Assembly: GCF_014168535.1 (NCBI RefSeq)
Contig: NZ_CP060007.1
Span: 4,278,001 to 4,342,000, forward strand
Reading direction: 5' to 3'
Length of the DNA stretch: 64,000 bases
From: Lacibacter sediminis
GTDB lineage: Bacteria; Bacteroidota; Bacteroidia; Chitinophagales; Chitinophagaceae
The notes beneath the pieces were generated by a model. That model saw nothing but the letters and a program-made list of their open reading frames with translations, ran no database searches and was not told where the DNA came from. Below are positions 50,501 to 58,727 of the stretch, piece after piece (positions within the stretch are counted from its first letter, which is position 1; every line of letters begins with the position of its first letter). The translations under genes and the position numbers were made by a program.

Positions 50501-50901
50501 GCTGATTGCTTATTTAAATGTTGCAGTATTTTTTGTTGAGCAGCTTTCATTTGCTCTTCGGTTAACTTCAGTTTTGGTCTGGTAAAATTGAGATCATCTG
50601 CACTGTTGATCGGCACAAGGTGCAAATGCGCATGCGGCACTTCTAATCCAATGGTTGCAATACCTACACGATCGCATTTGAATGAAGCCTCTATTGCTTT
50701 GGCAATTGGTTTTGCAAAAAGCAAGAGCTCAGCAAGATCAGCATCGTCCACATCAAAAATCTTATCTACTTCTTTCTTAGGAACAACCAGTGTATGACCT
50801 TCAGCCAATGGAAAAATATCAAGAAAAGCATAGAAACGGTCATTCTCTGCAATTTTATACGATGGTATTTCGCCTGCTATAATCTTTGAAAAAATACTCA
50901 T
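50497..50901 (-). CDS. HIT family nucleotide-binding protein
   Basis: 134 residues from ATG 50901; the longer frame lacks family similarity. Histidine-triad motif HAHLH (90-94) follows FSKIIAGEIPSYKI, FLDIFPLAEGHTLVVPKK and VGIATIGLEVP. It is of the HinT/PKCI type and hydrolyses nucleoside phosphoramidates or similar in the cytoplasm. Confidence 0.93.
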   Translation of the reverse strand: MSIFSKIIAGEIPSYKIAENDRFYAFLDIFPLAEGHTLVVPKKEVDKIFDVDDADLAELLLFAKPIAKAIEASFKCDRVGIATIGLEVPHAHLHLVPINSADDLNFTRPKLKLTEEQMKAAQQKILQHLNKQSA

Positions 50902-50999
50902 GCCGCCAACTAATTTTGAACGAAGATAAAAGAAGACACGTTGCAATGATGATCCATATTTCATCCCGATAAAGGTAGTGACAAACAAAGAAGACTTAT

Positions 51000-51031
51000 A
51001 GCTTCACGCCCCTCGCTTCTCGACACTCGCC
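51000..51031. repeat. Degenerate CTCGCTTCTCGACACTCGCC word repeat
   Basis: Three near-copies of a CTCGC/CTCGACACTCGC word between the HIT promoter region and greA. Confidence 0.4.
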
Positions 51032-51100
51032 AAAACTTCTACACTTTGCTAATCATTAAACTTCAATACAAACACGCAAAGCTTGCAGCGAGTAGCTTCT

Positions 51101-51571
51101 TTAAACAAAGATCTCTTCTACTTTAAATTTTACAATACCAGCAGGCACCTGCACCTCGGCCACTTCGCCCACTTCTTTGCCAAGTAATCCTTTACCTATA
51201 GGTGATGTAACTGATATTTTACCAGCTTTCAGATCAGCCTCCTGTTCACTTACGATCTGGTAAGTAAGTTTTTTCTTGGTCGCTAAATTGGTGATGGTCA
51301 CTTTGGTTAATATAGCAACACGACTTGTATCAATGGTACTTTCATCCAACACACGTGCAGTGGCAAGCACACCTTCAAGCTGACTGATCTTTGCCTCCAG
51401 CATACCCTGCGCTTCCTTGGCTGCATCATATTCAGCATTCTCTTTCAAATCGCCTTTTTCACGTGCTTCTGCAATTGCTCTTGATGCAGCTGGTCGTTCT
51501 ACCCCACGCATGTGTTGTAACTCGGCCTGCAATCTTTCCAGTGTTTCTTTAGTAACATATTGAACGCTCAT
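51101..51571 (-). CDS. greA: Transcription elongation factor GreA
   Basis: 156 residues. An N-terminal coiled coil has the acidic tip region (EKGDLKENAEYDAAKEAQGMLEAKI, about 38-62), and the C-terminal FKBP-like domain holds SPIGKGLLGKEVGEVAEVQVPAG. It rescues backtracked RNA polymerase by stimulating transcript cleavage. Two features stand out: a textbook Shine-Dalgarno AAGGAGG 4 nt before the ATG, rare in this phylum, and a terminator-like hairpin in its leader. Confidence 0.96.
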   Translation of the reverse strand: MSVQYVTKETLERLQAELQHMRGVERPAASRAIAEAREKGDLKENAEYDAAKEAQGMLEAKISQLEGVLATARVLDESTIDTSRVAILTKVTITNLATKKKLTYQIVSEQEADLKAGKISVTSPIGKGLLGKEVGEVAEVQVPAGIVKFKVEEIFV

Positions 51572-51598
51572 GGTTCCTCCTTGTCTTTACGGTTATAC

Positions 51599-51636
51599 AA
51601 AAAAATAACAACGCCTCAATTGAGTTTGAAGCGTTG
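51599..51636 (-). terminator. Terminator/attenuator hairpin in the greA leader
   Basis: Minus strand: CAACGCTTCAA, loop ACTCAA, TTGAGGCGTTG (one G-U pair), then UUA and seven Us. It lies 28-65 nt upstream of greA. No minus-strand gene lies upstream, so the hairpin belongs to greA's own leader. Confidence 0.75.
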
Positions 51637-51648
51637 CATGTTTTGTTA
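51599..51648 (-). ncRNA. Predicted short greA-leader RNA (GraL-like)
   Basis: Starting about 6 nt after the -7 box and ending in the U-run of the leader hairpin gives a transcript of about 50 nt. E. coli greA has a comparable promoter-plus-terminator leader that yields GraL RNAs of about 40-50 nt. Presence here is inferred from sequence only. Confidence 0.4.
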
Positions 51649-51653
51649 AAGAG

Positions 51654-51661
51654 CAAAAATA
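51654..51661 (-). promoter_or_regulatory. greA promoter -7 element
   Basis: TATTTTTG on the minus strand; a weak -33 (TTCC) lies 19 nt further upstream. Confidence 0.6.
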
Positions 51662-51788
51662 GAACCTTTTTTTGAAACAGGGAACAGTTGTTTGCTTTTA
51701 ATCAACCCCATGGGAAAGCTTTAACAGCTGGCCGGAGCTAGAATAATAATTTGAAAATCTGTAATGTAGATAAACCTCCTGCTTTCCC

Positions 51789-51796
51789 TATTTTTG
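51789..51796 (+). promoter_or_regulatory. -7 element for the DUF2911 gene
   Basis: TATTTTTG, 13 nt before the ATG at 51809; predicts a leader of only about 6-8 nt. Confidence 0.5.
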
Positions 51797-51808
51797 GCAA
51801 ACTTATTC

Positions 51809-52354
51809 ATGAAAAAAATTGCTGTCATACTCGTATTGTGCTTTGCTGCATTTACCGGTCGTACCCAGGAAAAAAACATCAACTATAACCCAAACGCCAA
51901 AAAAGATACTACTAAAAAAAGTATCCGATCAGCAGCTATAGGGAAAATAGGCACGGCCAATGTACGTATCAATTACTATTCACCAGGTGTTCGTGGACGT
52001 ATTATCTGGGGCGGTGTGGTACCGCTTGATGAAGTTTGGGTAACCGGCGCACATTCAGCCACCAACATTGAGATCAGTAAAGCATTTCGCATTGGTAATA
52101 AAACCATTCCTGCAGGTACCTATGCCATTTTCACCATTCCTTCAAAAACAGAATGGATCTTTATAATCAACAAGAATTATAACCAGCACCTTGCTGATGA
52201 TTATGATGCGAAAGATGATGTCATCCGTTTAAAAGTAAAACCTGTTGCACTTGCACAACCCCTGGAGCGGTTGCAATATTTTGTGGGAAATAATAAGATC
52301 AGTATTGGTTGGGATAAAGTGAGAATAGATGTACCGGTAAAAATCGTCAACTGA
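51809..52354 (+). CDS. DUF2911 family exported protein
   Basis: 181 residues from ATG 51809 (a TTG start at 51794 lies inside the -7 box). Signal peptide (1-19, AAFTGRTQE). DUF2911 pattern: SAAIGKIGTANVRINYYSPGVRGRIIWGGVVPLDEVWVTGA (about 36-76), then IPAGTYAIFTIPSKTEW and a C-terminal WDKVRIDVPV. It is a beta-sandwich of unknown function, common in Bacteroidota periplasm. Converges on the 2-hydroxyacid dehydrogenase: the two stops are adjacent with no spacer. Confidence 0.88.
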   Translation: MKKIAVILVLCFAAFTGRTQEKNINYNPNAKKDTTKKSIRSAAIGKIGTANVRINYYSPGVRGRIIWGGVVPLDEVWVTGAHSATNIEISKAFRIGNKTIPAGTYAIFTIPSKTEWIFIINKNYNQHLADDYDAKDDVIRLKVKPVALAQPLERLQYFVGNNKISIGWDKVRIDVPVKIVN

Positions 52355-53278
52355 TTACTGCAATCCTAATTTATCGGCCAGCACTTTACTCATTTTATAA
52401 AATGCTTCATGTGTGTAACCGGCAATATGCGGCGTTAAGATCACATTAGGTTGTGCAGCCAGCCAATCAAATTGTTGTTGCTCACTTTCAGTATAAGTTT
52501 GAAGTTTTTCATTCTCCTGTACATCTAAACCGGCACCTGCGATCAATCCTCTTTTCAATGCATCAGTTATAGCAACGGTGCCATGCACTTTACCACGTGA
52601 TGTATTTAAAAAAAATGGACGTTGTTTTGCTGCCTCAAAAAAAGCAGTGTCTGCATAATGATAGGTTTCGTTGGTAAGTGGTAAATGTAAACTGATCACA
52701 TCGCTGTAACGAAGCACCTGTTCAAGAGAAGCTTCTTTTACCTGTTCGCCACCAAACTCGAATTGATATTTATCATGAGCAAGAATGGTTACATCAAATC
52801 CACGAAGTTTTTTTGCAAATGCACGGCCCGTATGCCCAAAGCCAATGATACCAACGGTCTTTCCATTTAATTCAACGCCACGATTTTCATCACGCAACCA
52901 TTGATGTTGCTTTACCTCTTCAAAACTGTGGCTGATCTTATTCATCAGGTTCAGCAACATAGCCAATGTGTGTTCTCCCACCGCATCACAGTTGCCTTCA
53001 GGGCTGCTTAATACTTTGATGCCTTTGCTTTCGGCAAAAGGCACATCAATCAATTCCAATCCGCTGCCAAGTCTTCCAATCCAGATCATTTTTTTTGCAT
53101 GCTCAAGTAAAGCCGCATCAATTTTCACCCGTGTTGAAACCACGAGTCCTGCAACATCTTCTATTTGAAGTGCTAACTCTTCGTATGTGATTGTTGGCGC
53201 ATAAATTACTTCATACCCTCCCTCCCGCAGTTTTTCCTGCAGGTAATCATGACACTTGGCTGTAATGATAACTTTCAC
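52355..53278 (-). CDS. D-2-hydroxyacid dehydrogenase family protein (GTG start)
   Basis: 307 residues; GTG 53278 is the only sensible start (MKVIITAKCHDYLQEKL). NAD-binding GIIGFGHTGRAF (about 145-156). The catalytic Arg lies in NTSRGKVH, the Glu in GLDVQENEKL, and the His in TPHIAGYTHEA (about 285-295). It resembles phosphoglycerate dehydrogenase-like enzymes but lacks the ACT domain, so 3-phosphoglycerate is only one possible substrate. No serine-pathway genes are adjacent. Confidence 0.88.
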   Translation of the reverse strand: MKVIITAKCHDYLQEKLREGGYEVIYAPTITYEELALQIEDVAGLVVSTRVKIDAALLEHAKKMIWIGRLGSGLELIDVPFAESKGIKVLSSPEGNCDAVGEHTLAMLLNLMNKISHSFEEVKQHQWLRDENRGVELNGKTVGIIGFGHTGRAFAKKLRGFDVTILAHDKYQFEFGGEQVKEASLEQVLRYSDVISLHLPLTNETYHYADTAFFEAAKQRPFFLNTSRGKVHGTVAITDALKRGLIAGAGLDVQENEKLQTYTESEQQQFDWLAAQPNVILTPHIAGYTHEAFYKMSKVLADKLGLQ

Positions 53279-53330
53279 TTTTTTATTCTCTGCTGTTGAT
53301 TGTAATTTTTTATAATGGCCACCTGCTGAT

Positions 53331-54086
53331 CTATCTCATCCTGAATGTAAGCGCTGCAAAATCATCTACCGAAAGTTGTTCTGCCCGTTTATTGAACAAT
53401 TCATCTTTCAATTCTTCCGGATCAAACAATCCTTTGACGCCGTTACGTAACATTTTTCTCCGTTGATTGAAGGCAGTCTTAACAAGCAATTTGAACTTCT
53501 GTTCACTTTGCATCAAAGGAATTGCTTTGATCGGTTTCAGCTTTATAACACCACTCTTCACTTTTGGCGGAGGATTAAATGCCTGTTCATCCACATCAAA
53601 CAAATACTCCACATCAAAATAAGCCTGTACCAAAATACTCAATATACCATACGCTTTTGATCCCGGTTTGGATGCAACACGTTGTGCCACTTCTTTCTGA
53701 AACATCCCTACCACACAATCCACCTGTTCTTTCCAATCCAATACTTTAAATAAGATCTGAGATGAAATATTGTAAGGGAAGTTACCTACTATCATAAACC
53801 GTTCCGTAAAAGGACATTCAGCATCCAAAAAACTTTGATGCAGCAATTTTCCTTTGATCGCCGGAAATGTATGTTCGAGATAAGTGATCTTTTCAGCATC
53901 GAGTTCCACAGCTTTAAAATCAAGATCAGGGTATTGCAAAAAATATTTGGTGATGGCACCGGCACCGGGACCTACTTCCACCAAATGCTGCGGATGTTCA
54001 TCCATAACAGCTTCCACAATTCTTTTTGAAATTGATTCGTCTTTTAGAAAGTGCTGGCCTAAGGATTTTTTGAGCGTGTATTGCAC
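53331..54086 (-). CDS. rsmA: 16S rRNA (adenine1518/1519-N6)-dimethyltransferase (GTG start)
   Basis: 251 residues. KSLGQHFLKDESI near the start, SAM motif EVGPGAGAIT (37-46), catalytic motif GNFPYNISSQ (about 104-113), and the C-terminal FNQRRKMLRNG. It dimethylates two adenines in helix 45 of 16S rRNA. Translation begins at GTG 54086. A TACTTTTG -7 box lies only 5 nt upstream, so the mRNA is probably leaderless. Confidence 0.95.
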   Translation of the reverse strand: MQYTLKKSLGQHFLKDESISKRIVEAVMDEHPQHLVEVGPGAGAITKYFLQYPDLDFKAVELDAEKITYLEHTFPAIKGKLLHQSFLDAECPFTERFMIVGNFPYNISSQILFKVLDWKEQVDCVVGMFQKEVAQRVASKPGSKAYGILSILVQAYFDVEYLFDVDEQAFNPPPKVKSGVIKLKPIKAIPLMQSEQKFKLLVKTAFNQRRKMLRNGVKGLFDPEELKDELFNKRAEQLSVDDFAALTFRMR

Positions 54087-54090
54087 GCTG

Positions 54091-54098
54091 CAAAAGTA
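54091..54098 (-). promoter_or_regulatory. rsmA -7 element
   Basis: TACTTTTG on the minus strand, 4 nt from the GTG start codon; the upstream terminator hairpin occupies the -33 zone. Confidence 0.5.
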
Positions 54099-54106
54099 GC
54101 AGAAAA

Positions 54107-54132
54107 AAGCCCCCCGATTTTAACGGGGGGCA
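54107..54132 (-). terminator. Terminator after the T9SS cargo gene
   Basis: Minus strand GCCCCCCG, TTAAAAT loop, CGGGGGGC, then TTTTTT. It also forms the upstream part of the rsmA promoter. Confidence 0.88.
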
Positions 54133-54143
54133 GTTGAATTGAT

Positions 54144-56108
54144 TTAATGTGAAACAATGATCCGTTTCCTGAATATTTCATCCCCCACTTTACATTGAAT
54201 TACATATTGACCAGGACTCCATTTTGCAGGCTCAGTGATCATCCACTCATTTATGCCTACGTTTACCTGCTCTATGCTCCTGTACACAGCCGATCCAACA
54301 CTGTTTGTAATATTGATCTCAGCTGTTTGATTTCTATCCGATGTAAAGTTTATCCGGAAAAGATTAGTTGCAGGGTTAGGCGACACGACTAATTCAAACC
54401 CGTTATTACGGCGAATAAATAATCGTATTGCGTTTGTATAAAATACCTGTCCGCCTGAGCCAACATATTTTAATCGATAAAATACTTCGGTAGATCGGAA
54501 GTTAACAAGGTCATCCAGTTCAGAATAAGCACCACCGCTGCGGGGCGAAATTCGGTTGCCTACAGAAGTGTAATCAGTACCATTTGCACTACGTTCTACC
54601 TGGAAATAAGCAATCCCTTCTTCACTATCACTGTTCCAACTGATCATACCTGATTTGCCTTGCAGTTTTGCGTTGAAGTTATAAGGTTTACCCGCAAGCA
54701 CCTCACAGGCGGCGTATTGTGTAATGGTAACAGTATCGGTTGCATAAACGGTTCCGCAACTATCCATTAAGGTTTGGCTTACAATATAAGTACCTGCCAT
54801 ACTTGCGGTAATACGATCGCCTGATGTCGGACCGACAATGTTACCACCGATAGTTGTCCAGTTATATACTGATGTTGTTAATGGATTGGTTACATACACT
54901 TCGGCAACACCACTCGGACAAAGAACAGGAAAATCAGTTTCTATCTGAGCACTTGGCGCACGGAAAAAACTGAAAGGCCCTACGAAGTCTTTCAACTCTG
55001 CCGTAAATGAAGTAGATGCTCTTGATTTCACTAATATTCTTCTGAATGGTAAGCCACACACATCACCTTCTCTCACCAATGGATCAAGACCAAGTTTGCT
55101 AAGGTTTACGGAGAATTCCATAAACTGTCTGGCCGTGTATGTATCAACAACGGTCTGGCTACCCAATACCAGTTTAAATGGGCCTGCCCATGTACTGTTC
55201 ACACTTTGCAAACCATTATAGAAAGCTCCGGCTGTTTTGGGTGTAATGCCAGCATAGCCATATGTTGCACCTGCACTGGCACCATCAAATGTACCAGCCC
55301 AGTTAAAAGCTGTCGGTGTTATGAGTAAGGCATCTTTATGTACCCAAATCCTTGCTTCAACCATACTTAGGTTAGAACTGCTGTACTCGGCCGTTAGAAT
55401 AATATCCCCTGCGCTTAAAATATTTCCCGATGCATCAAATTTCCAGGAAGTATGACCATCATCAGGTCCATAGCCCTTGAAATTCAAATTGGGTTTATCA
55501 TAATAAATGTCGGTTTGGTACATTTCAAAATCAAAATAACGGTTACCGGTCGTGTTTTCAATAGACACTCCGCCAAACAGCCAAAGTGAATCGTTTGTTT
55601 CTGTACCGTCTCCATCTCTACGTACATGCATGAACATATCAAGAATTTCATTCTTATCAGGCACGCTCTGCGATACAGGTGTTGTCCAAGTATTCGGGTT
55701 CATCCCGTTCTTATTACTACCAGATGCAAAGATTGTTGAATCATCGCCGTGATGGTCACGAATGAAAATACCGTCTATCAGTAACATTCCATTTAACACA
55801 TGAAACTGCGGGTAACGCATGTTACGGAAAAAGGGATAGTTTCTTGTAGCCGGTTGAGAATTGTATGCAGCCAATATTGCTGCAGCACCGGTTGTATCAA
55901 TTATAAATTCACCTACACCTAATCCAACGATGTTATTCTGGCTAAACCAGTCATCGTTACCAACCTGCAAAAAGCCGTTATAAAAATTGCTTCTCAAATC
56001 AGCCTCCACACCAAATCTTGCTTTAATCTGAGCTGTTGTAATCTGGGCAGTTAATGTTTGGTTAGTTAGGGCAAGGACGAGAAACAAACTGAGTAAAAGT
56101 TGTTTCAT
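54144..56108 (-). CDS. Large secreted protein with T9SS type A sorting domain
   Basis: 654 residues from ATG 56108. Signal peptide (1-21, TNQTLTAQI). The bulk (25-400) has no domain I can name; repeated WWFSQNNIVG-like Asp/Asn-rich loops suggest a beta-rich extracellular protein. A PKD- or Ig-like domain follows (about 415-500, CPSGVAEVYVTNPLTTSVYNW ... GTIVS), then FNAKLQGKSGMISWNSDSEEGIAYFQVERSANG, a typical linker domain. A sorting domain closes it (VVSPNPATNLFRINFTSDRN ... WSPGQYVIQCKVG). It is surface-exposed or released; role unknown. Confidence 0.85.
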   Translation of the reverse strand: MKQLLLSLFLVLALTNQTLTAQITTAQIKARFGVEADLRSNFYNGFLQVGNDDWFSQNNIVGLGVGEFIIDTTGAAAILAAYNSQPATRNYPFFRNMRYPQFHVLNGMLLIDGIFIRDHHGDDSTIFASGSNKNGMNPNTWTTPVSQSVPDKNEILDMFMHVRRDGDGTETNDSLWLFGGVSIENTTGNRYFDFEMYQTDIYYDKPNLNFKGYGPDDGHTSWKFDASGNILSAGDIILTAEYSSSNLSMVEARIWVHKDALLITPTAFNWAGTFDGASAGATYGYAGITPKTAGAFYNGLQSVNSTWAGPFKLVLGSQTVVDTYTARQFMEFSVNLSKLGLDPLVREGDVCGLPFRRILVKSRASTSFTAELKDFVGPFSFFRAPSAQIETDFPVLCPSGVAEVYVTNPLTTSVYNWTTIGGNIVGPTSGDRITASMAGTYIVSQTLMDSCGTVYATDTVTITQYAACEVLAGKPYNFNAKLQGKSGMISWNSDSEEGIAYFQVERSANGTDYTSVGNRISPRSGGAYSELDDLVNFRSTEVFYRLKYVGSGGQVFYTNAIRLFIRRNNGFELVVSPNPATNLFRINFTSDRNQTAEINITNSVGSAVYRSIEQVNVGINEWMITEPAKWSPGQYVIQCKVGDEIFRKRIIVSH

Positions 56109-56128
56109 AAGTAACGGATTTAAATGAA

Positions 56129-56163
56129 ACAAGGCTGTATACTGTAACGCTATACAGCCTTGT
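56129..56163. terminator. Hairpin between the 136-residue gene and the T9SS cargo gene
   Basis: Perfect 13-bp arms ACAAGGCTGTATA / TATACAGCCTTGT, 9-nt loop, then TTTCATTT on the minus strand. Confidence 0.7.
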
Positions 56164-56171
56164 CAATAATT

Positions 56172-56582
56172 TTAGCCTCTGCGGCTAACAATGCGGATCA
56201 TTTCCACAGGTGAATATTCTGTAGAACCATCTGCATAATGAGCTGCAACCCTGTAATACAAATAGCCAGGAAAAGTAGTACAGTCCCTGTATTTGTAAGA
56301 TGGATTAGCTGAAGAACATTCAACTTCTTCAAGCGTTTCTGCAAAACTGAAGCCTGCATCGAATGAACGTTCAACTGAAAAACGTGTAACAGATCCGGGA
56401 TTAGTTACTGACCAGTTAAGCGCAACATCATTGGCTATACGATGGATTCGGAAGTATCCAAAACCCTGTGCAGCCACTGGCTTTGCTTTTGCAATAAATG
56501 GTTTGCTTGAAACGAGGCAATCATTAGCCTGTGATGTGCTGAAAGACAGCGCAAGCGCTGCAACCATAATAATTGTTTTCAT
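56172..56582 (-). CDS. Small secreted beta-domain protein
   Basis: 136 residues from ATG 56582. Signal peptide (1-19, FSTSQAND). One fibronectin-III-like domain (about 40-130), with VALNWSVTNPGSVTRFSVERSFDAGFSF and YLYYRVAAHYADGSTEYSPVEMIRI. It has the same 'ERS' linker-domain wording as the T9SS cargo just downstream, but no sorting domain of its own. Probably related by partial duplication or a shared domain. Two Cys could form a disulfide. Confidence 0.75.
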   Translation of the reverse strand: MKTIIMVAALALSFSTSQANDCLVSSKPFIAKAKPVAAQGFGYFRIHRIANDVALNWSVTNPGSVTRFSVERSFDAGFSFAETLEEVECSSANPSYKYRDCTTFPGYLYYRVAAHYADGSTEYSPVEMIRIVSRRG

Positions 56583-56784
56583 GGGGATTACGATTTTGAC
56601 ACAAATTAGAAACGCCTGCACTCATATCCTAAAAATCAGCCATGAATTTCCACTTAGCACCTCACCTTTTTTTCCCACGAAAACACCGTAAATTCTGCAA
56701 TTGATTCACGCAGAAAAGTTGCAATGGCTGAAACAGCCTGTTTTTCAAACGCTTAGCAATGGCTTTCTAAAACAAACAATCCAC

Positions 56785-56792
56785 TACATTTG
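56785..56792 (+). promoter_or_regulatory. pdxA -7 element
   Basis: TACATTTG, 20 nt before the pdxA ATG; only a weak TTTC at -33 spacing. Confidence 0.5.
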
Positions 56793-56812
56793 TAAGCAAT
56801 ACAGTTTACTTT

Positions 56813-57904
56813 ATGACGCAACCCGAACAAAAACCAGTTATTGGCTTCAGCTGTGGCGACCTGAACGGAATTGGCATCGAAATTATTATTAAAACCCTGA
56901 TTGACAGCAGGCTTACAGAGCTATGCACACCGGTTGTCTTTGCATCGAACAAAAGCATCAATTTCTATAAAAAATCCGTGAGCGATGGCAATTTCAATTA
57001 CCAGGCAGTAAGGGATTTCCAGCGTTTGAGCCCTAAAACAGTGAATGTGTTCAGTTGCTGGGAAGATGAAGTGAGCATTACTCCGGGGCAATTAACAGAT
57101 GTTGGCGGCAGCTATGCAATTATTTCTCTCACCGAAGCTGTAAAGGCTTTGAAAGAAAAGCAGATCGATGCTTTGGTAACCGCTCCTATCCATAAAAAAA
57201 ATGTACAGTCGGAAGCTTTCCCATACACCGGTCACACACCTTATTTGAAAGCTGCGTTTGAAGCAAATGATGTGGTGATGTTTATGGTAGCCGAAAATAT
57301 TAAAGTGGCATTGGTAACAGAACATATTCCTGTGGCTGAAGTTGCCCAGCATATTACAAGAGAAGCCATTGTAAGTAAACTGAAGCTGATGAACCAATCG
57401 CTGAAAAAAGATTTTGGCATTGATAAACCAAAGATCGCAGTGCTTGGATTAAATCCACACGCTGGCGATGAAGGGTTGATTGGTAAAGAAGAAGAAGAAA
57501 TTATTAAACCTGCCATTAAAGAAGCGAAACAAAGCGATGTGTTTTGTTTTGGACCTTACAGTTCGGATGCTTTTTTTGCACGTGGACAGCATGAAAAATT
57601 TGATGCAGTTCTTGCCATGTATCACGACCAGGGATTGATCCCTTTTAAATCACTTGCTATTGGTGAAGGTGTAAACTACACTGCTGGTTTGCAGGGCATA
57701 CGCACTAGTCCCGATCATGGAACTGCATTTGATATTGCAGGAAAAGGTAAAGCTGATGAGTCATCAATAAGAGCAGCATTGTTTATGGCTATTGATATTT
57801 TCAGAAGCCGCAACGGTTATGCTGATGCACGCAAAAATCCTCTACGCAAAATGAGTGCGGCTATGCTGGCAAGAGCAGTAGATGAGAAGATTGAGGAAGA
57901 ATAA
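56813..57904 (+). CDS. pdxA: 4-hydroxythreonine-4-phosphate dehydrogenase
   Basis: 363 residues. PdxA motifs: GFSCGDLNGIGIEI near the start, VTAPIHKKNVQ (metal and substrate region, about 122-132), GHTPYL, LGLNPHAGDEGLIGKEE, MYHDQGLIPFKSLA and SPDHGTAFDIAGKGKAD. It catalyses NAD-dependent oxidation in pyridoxal phosphate synthesis via deoxyxylulose phosphate. Monocistronic; a repeat-derived stretch and a hairpin terminator follow. Confidence 0.95.
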   Translation: MTQPEQKPVIGFSCGDLNGIGIEIIIKTLIDSRLTELCTPVVFASNKSINFYKKSVSDGNFNYQAVRDFQRLSPKTVNVFSCWEDEVSITPGQLTDVGGSYAIISLTEAVKALKEKQIDALVTAPIHKKNVQSEAFPYTGHTPYLKAAFEANDVVMFMVAENIKVALVTEHIPVAEVAQHITREAIVSKLKLMNQSLKKDFGIDKPKIAVLGLNPHAGDEGLIGKEEEEIIKPAIKEAKQSDVFCFGPYSSDAFFARGQHEKFDAVLAMYHDQGLIPFKSLAIGEGVNYTAGLQGIRTSPDHGTAFDIAGKGKADESSIRAALFMAIDIFRSRNGYADARKNPLRKMSAAMLARAVDEKIEEE

Positions 57905-57943
57905 AGAATTAAGGGACAAGATTCAAGGTACAAGAAACAAGAT
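57905..57943. repeat. Degenerate ACAAGATTCAAGGTACAAG word repeat
   Basis: Four near-copies of an (A)CAAGA/TTCAAGG word right after the pdxA stop; the same wording as at about 50026. Confidence 0.55.
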
Positions 57944-57973
57944 AAAGGCAAGGCACAACAGCGTTGCCTTTTT
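57944..57973 (+). terminator. Terminator after pdxA
   Basis: AAAGGCAA, 12-nt loop, TTGCCTTT, then TT; overlaps the last bases of the converging LolA-like gene. Confidence 0.7.
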
Positions 57974-58685
57974 ATTTAAGCATTGCATCTGTTACACCTT
58001 TGTTGATGACATAAGAACTGTAGCTGATCTCTACTTTTCCTTTTTTATTTTTTGGCAATTCCGGTTTTTTACTGCCATCATCATACTCCAACGTAATACC
58101 TTTCGGAAGTTTATAATCTTTTGTATTGAATGAGAAGATCACTTTATCAGGCAGCCCCCACTCAGCATATTTGCCAAACTGCATTTCCATATCATAAGTG
58201 CCATTCTCTTTAGTTGTGGTACTTGATTTTCGAATGAGTAAATTCTTTTCATCGATATACATCGTCGTTAACACCACATCACTTGTTTCACTAAGTGGTA
58301 AAAGTTTAATAATACGTACTGCTGTACCTGCCACGGTTCCTGGTCCGGCATCGATGGCTGTATAACTATCGGTAAGTAATAACGAACTTACATTCACACT
58401 TACGCCGCCTTTTGGTAATAGAGAAACACCTCCATCACGTTTGATAGCGAATCTGTTTGGTTTCTTAAAGTACGATTTGATGTTGGCAATCGGTGCTTTG
58501 ATGAACACTACATCGGTTTTCATTTTACCTGTAGCAATATAATCATTCACCTTATCCATCTTTGCTTTTACATTGCGGAGAAGTTCATCTGCCGTTTGCG
58601 CTTTTATTGATGAGGTAGGTAGCAAGAGAAAGGACGCAAGGACGATCTTACTGAATAACAGCATCAAATAAAATTTACTCTTCAT
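57972..58685 (-). CDS. LolA-like outer-membrane lipoprotein-sorting protein
   Basis: 237 residues from ATG 58685. A signal peptide is likely (1-29, hydrophobic KIVLASFLLLPTSSIKAQ). The mature part fits the LolA/LppX half-barrel: ADELLRNVKAKMDKVNDYIATGKMKTDV, KSYFKKPNRFAIKRDGGVSLLPKGG, then EMQFGKYAEWGLPDKVIFSFNT. It lies 42 nt after an ABC permease gene on the same strand, so the three genes probably form an operon in which this protein carries a lipid or lipoprotein-type cargo. Confidence 0.8.
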   Translation of the reverse strand: MKSKFYLMLLFSKIVLASFLLLPTSSIKAQTADELLRNVKAKMDKVNDYIATGKMKTDVVFIKAPIANIKSYFKKPNRFAIKRDGGVSLLPKGGVSVNVSSLLLTDSYTAIDAGPGTVAGTAVRIIKLLPLSETSDVVLTTMYIDEKNLLIRKSSTTTKENGTYDMEMQFGKYAEWGLPDKVIFSFNTKDYKLPKGITLEYDDGSKKPELPKNKKGKVEISYSSYVINKGVTDAMLK

Positions 58686-58727
58686 AATCAATACAACATT
58701 AAACGTTAAATTTTAACCAGTCTATTA

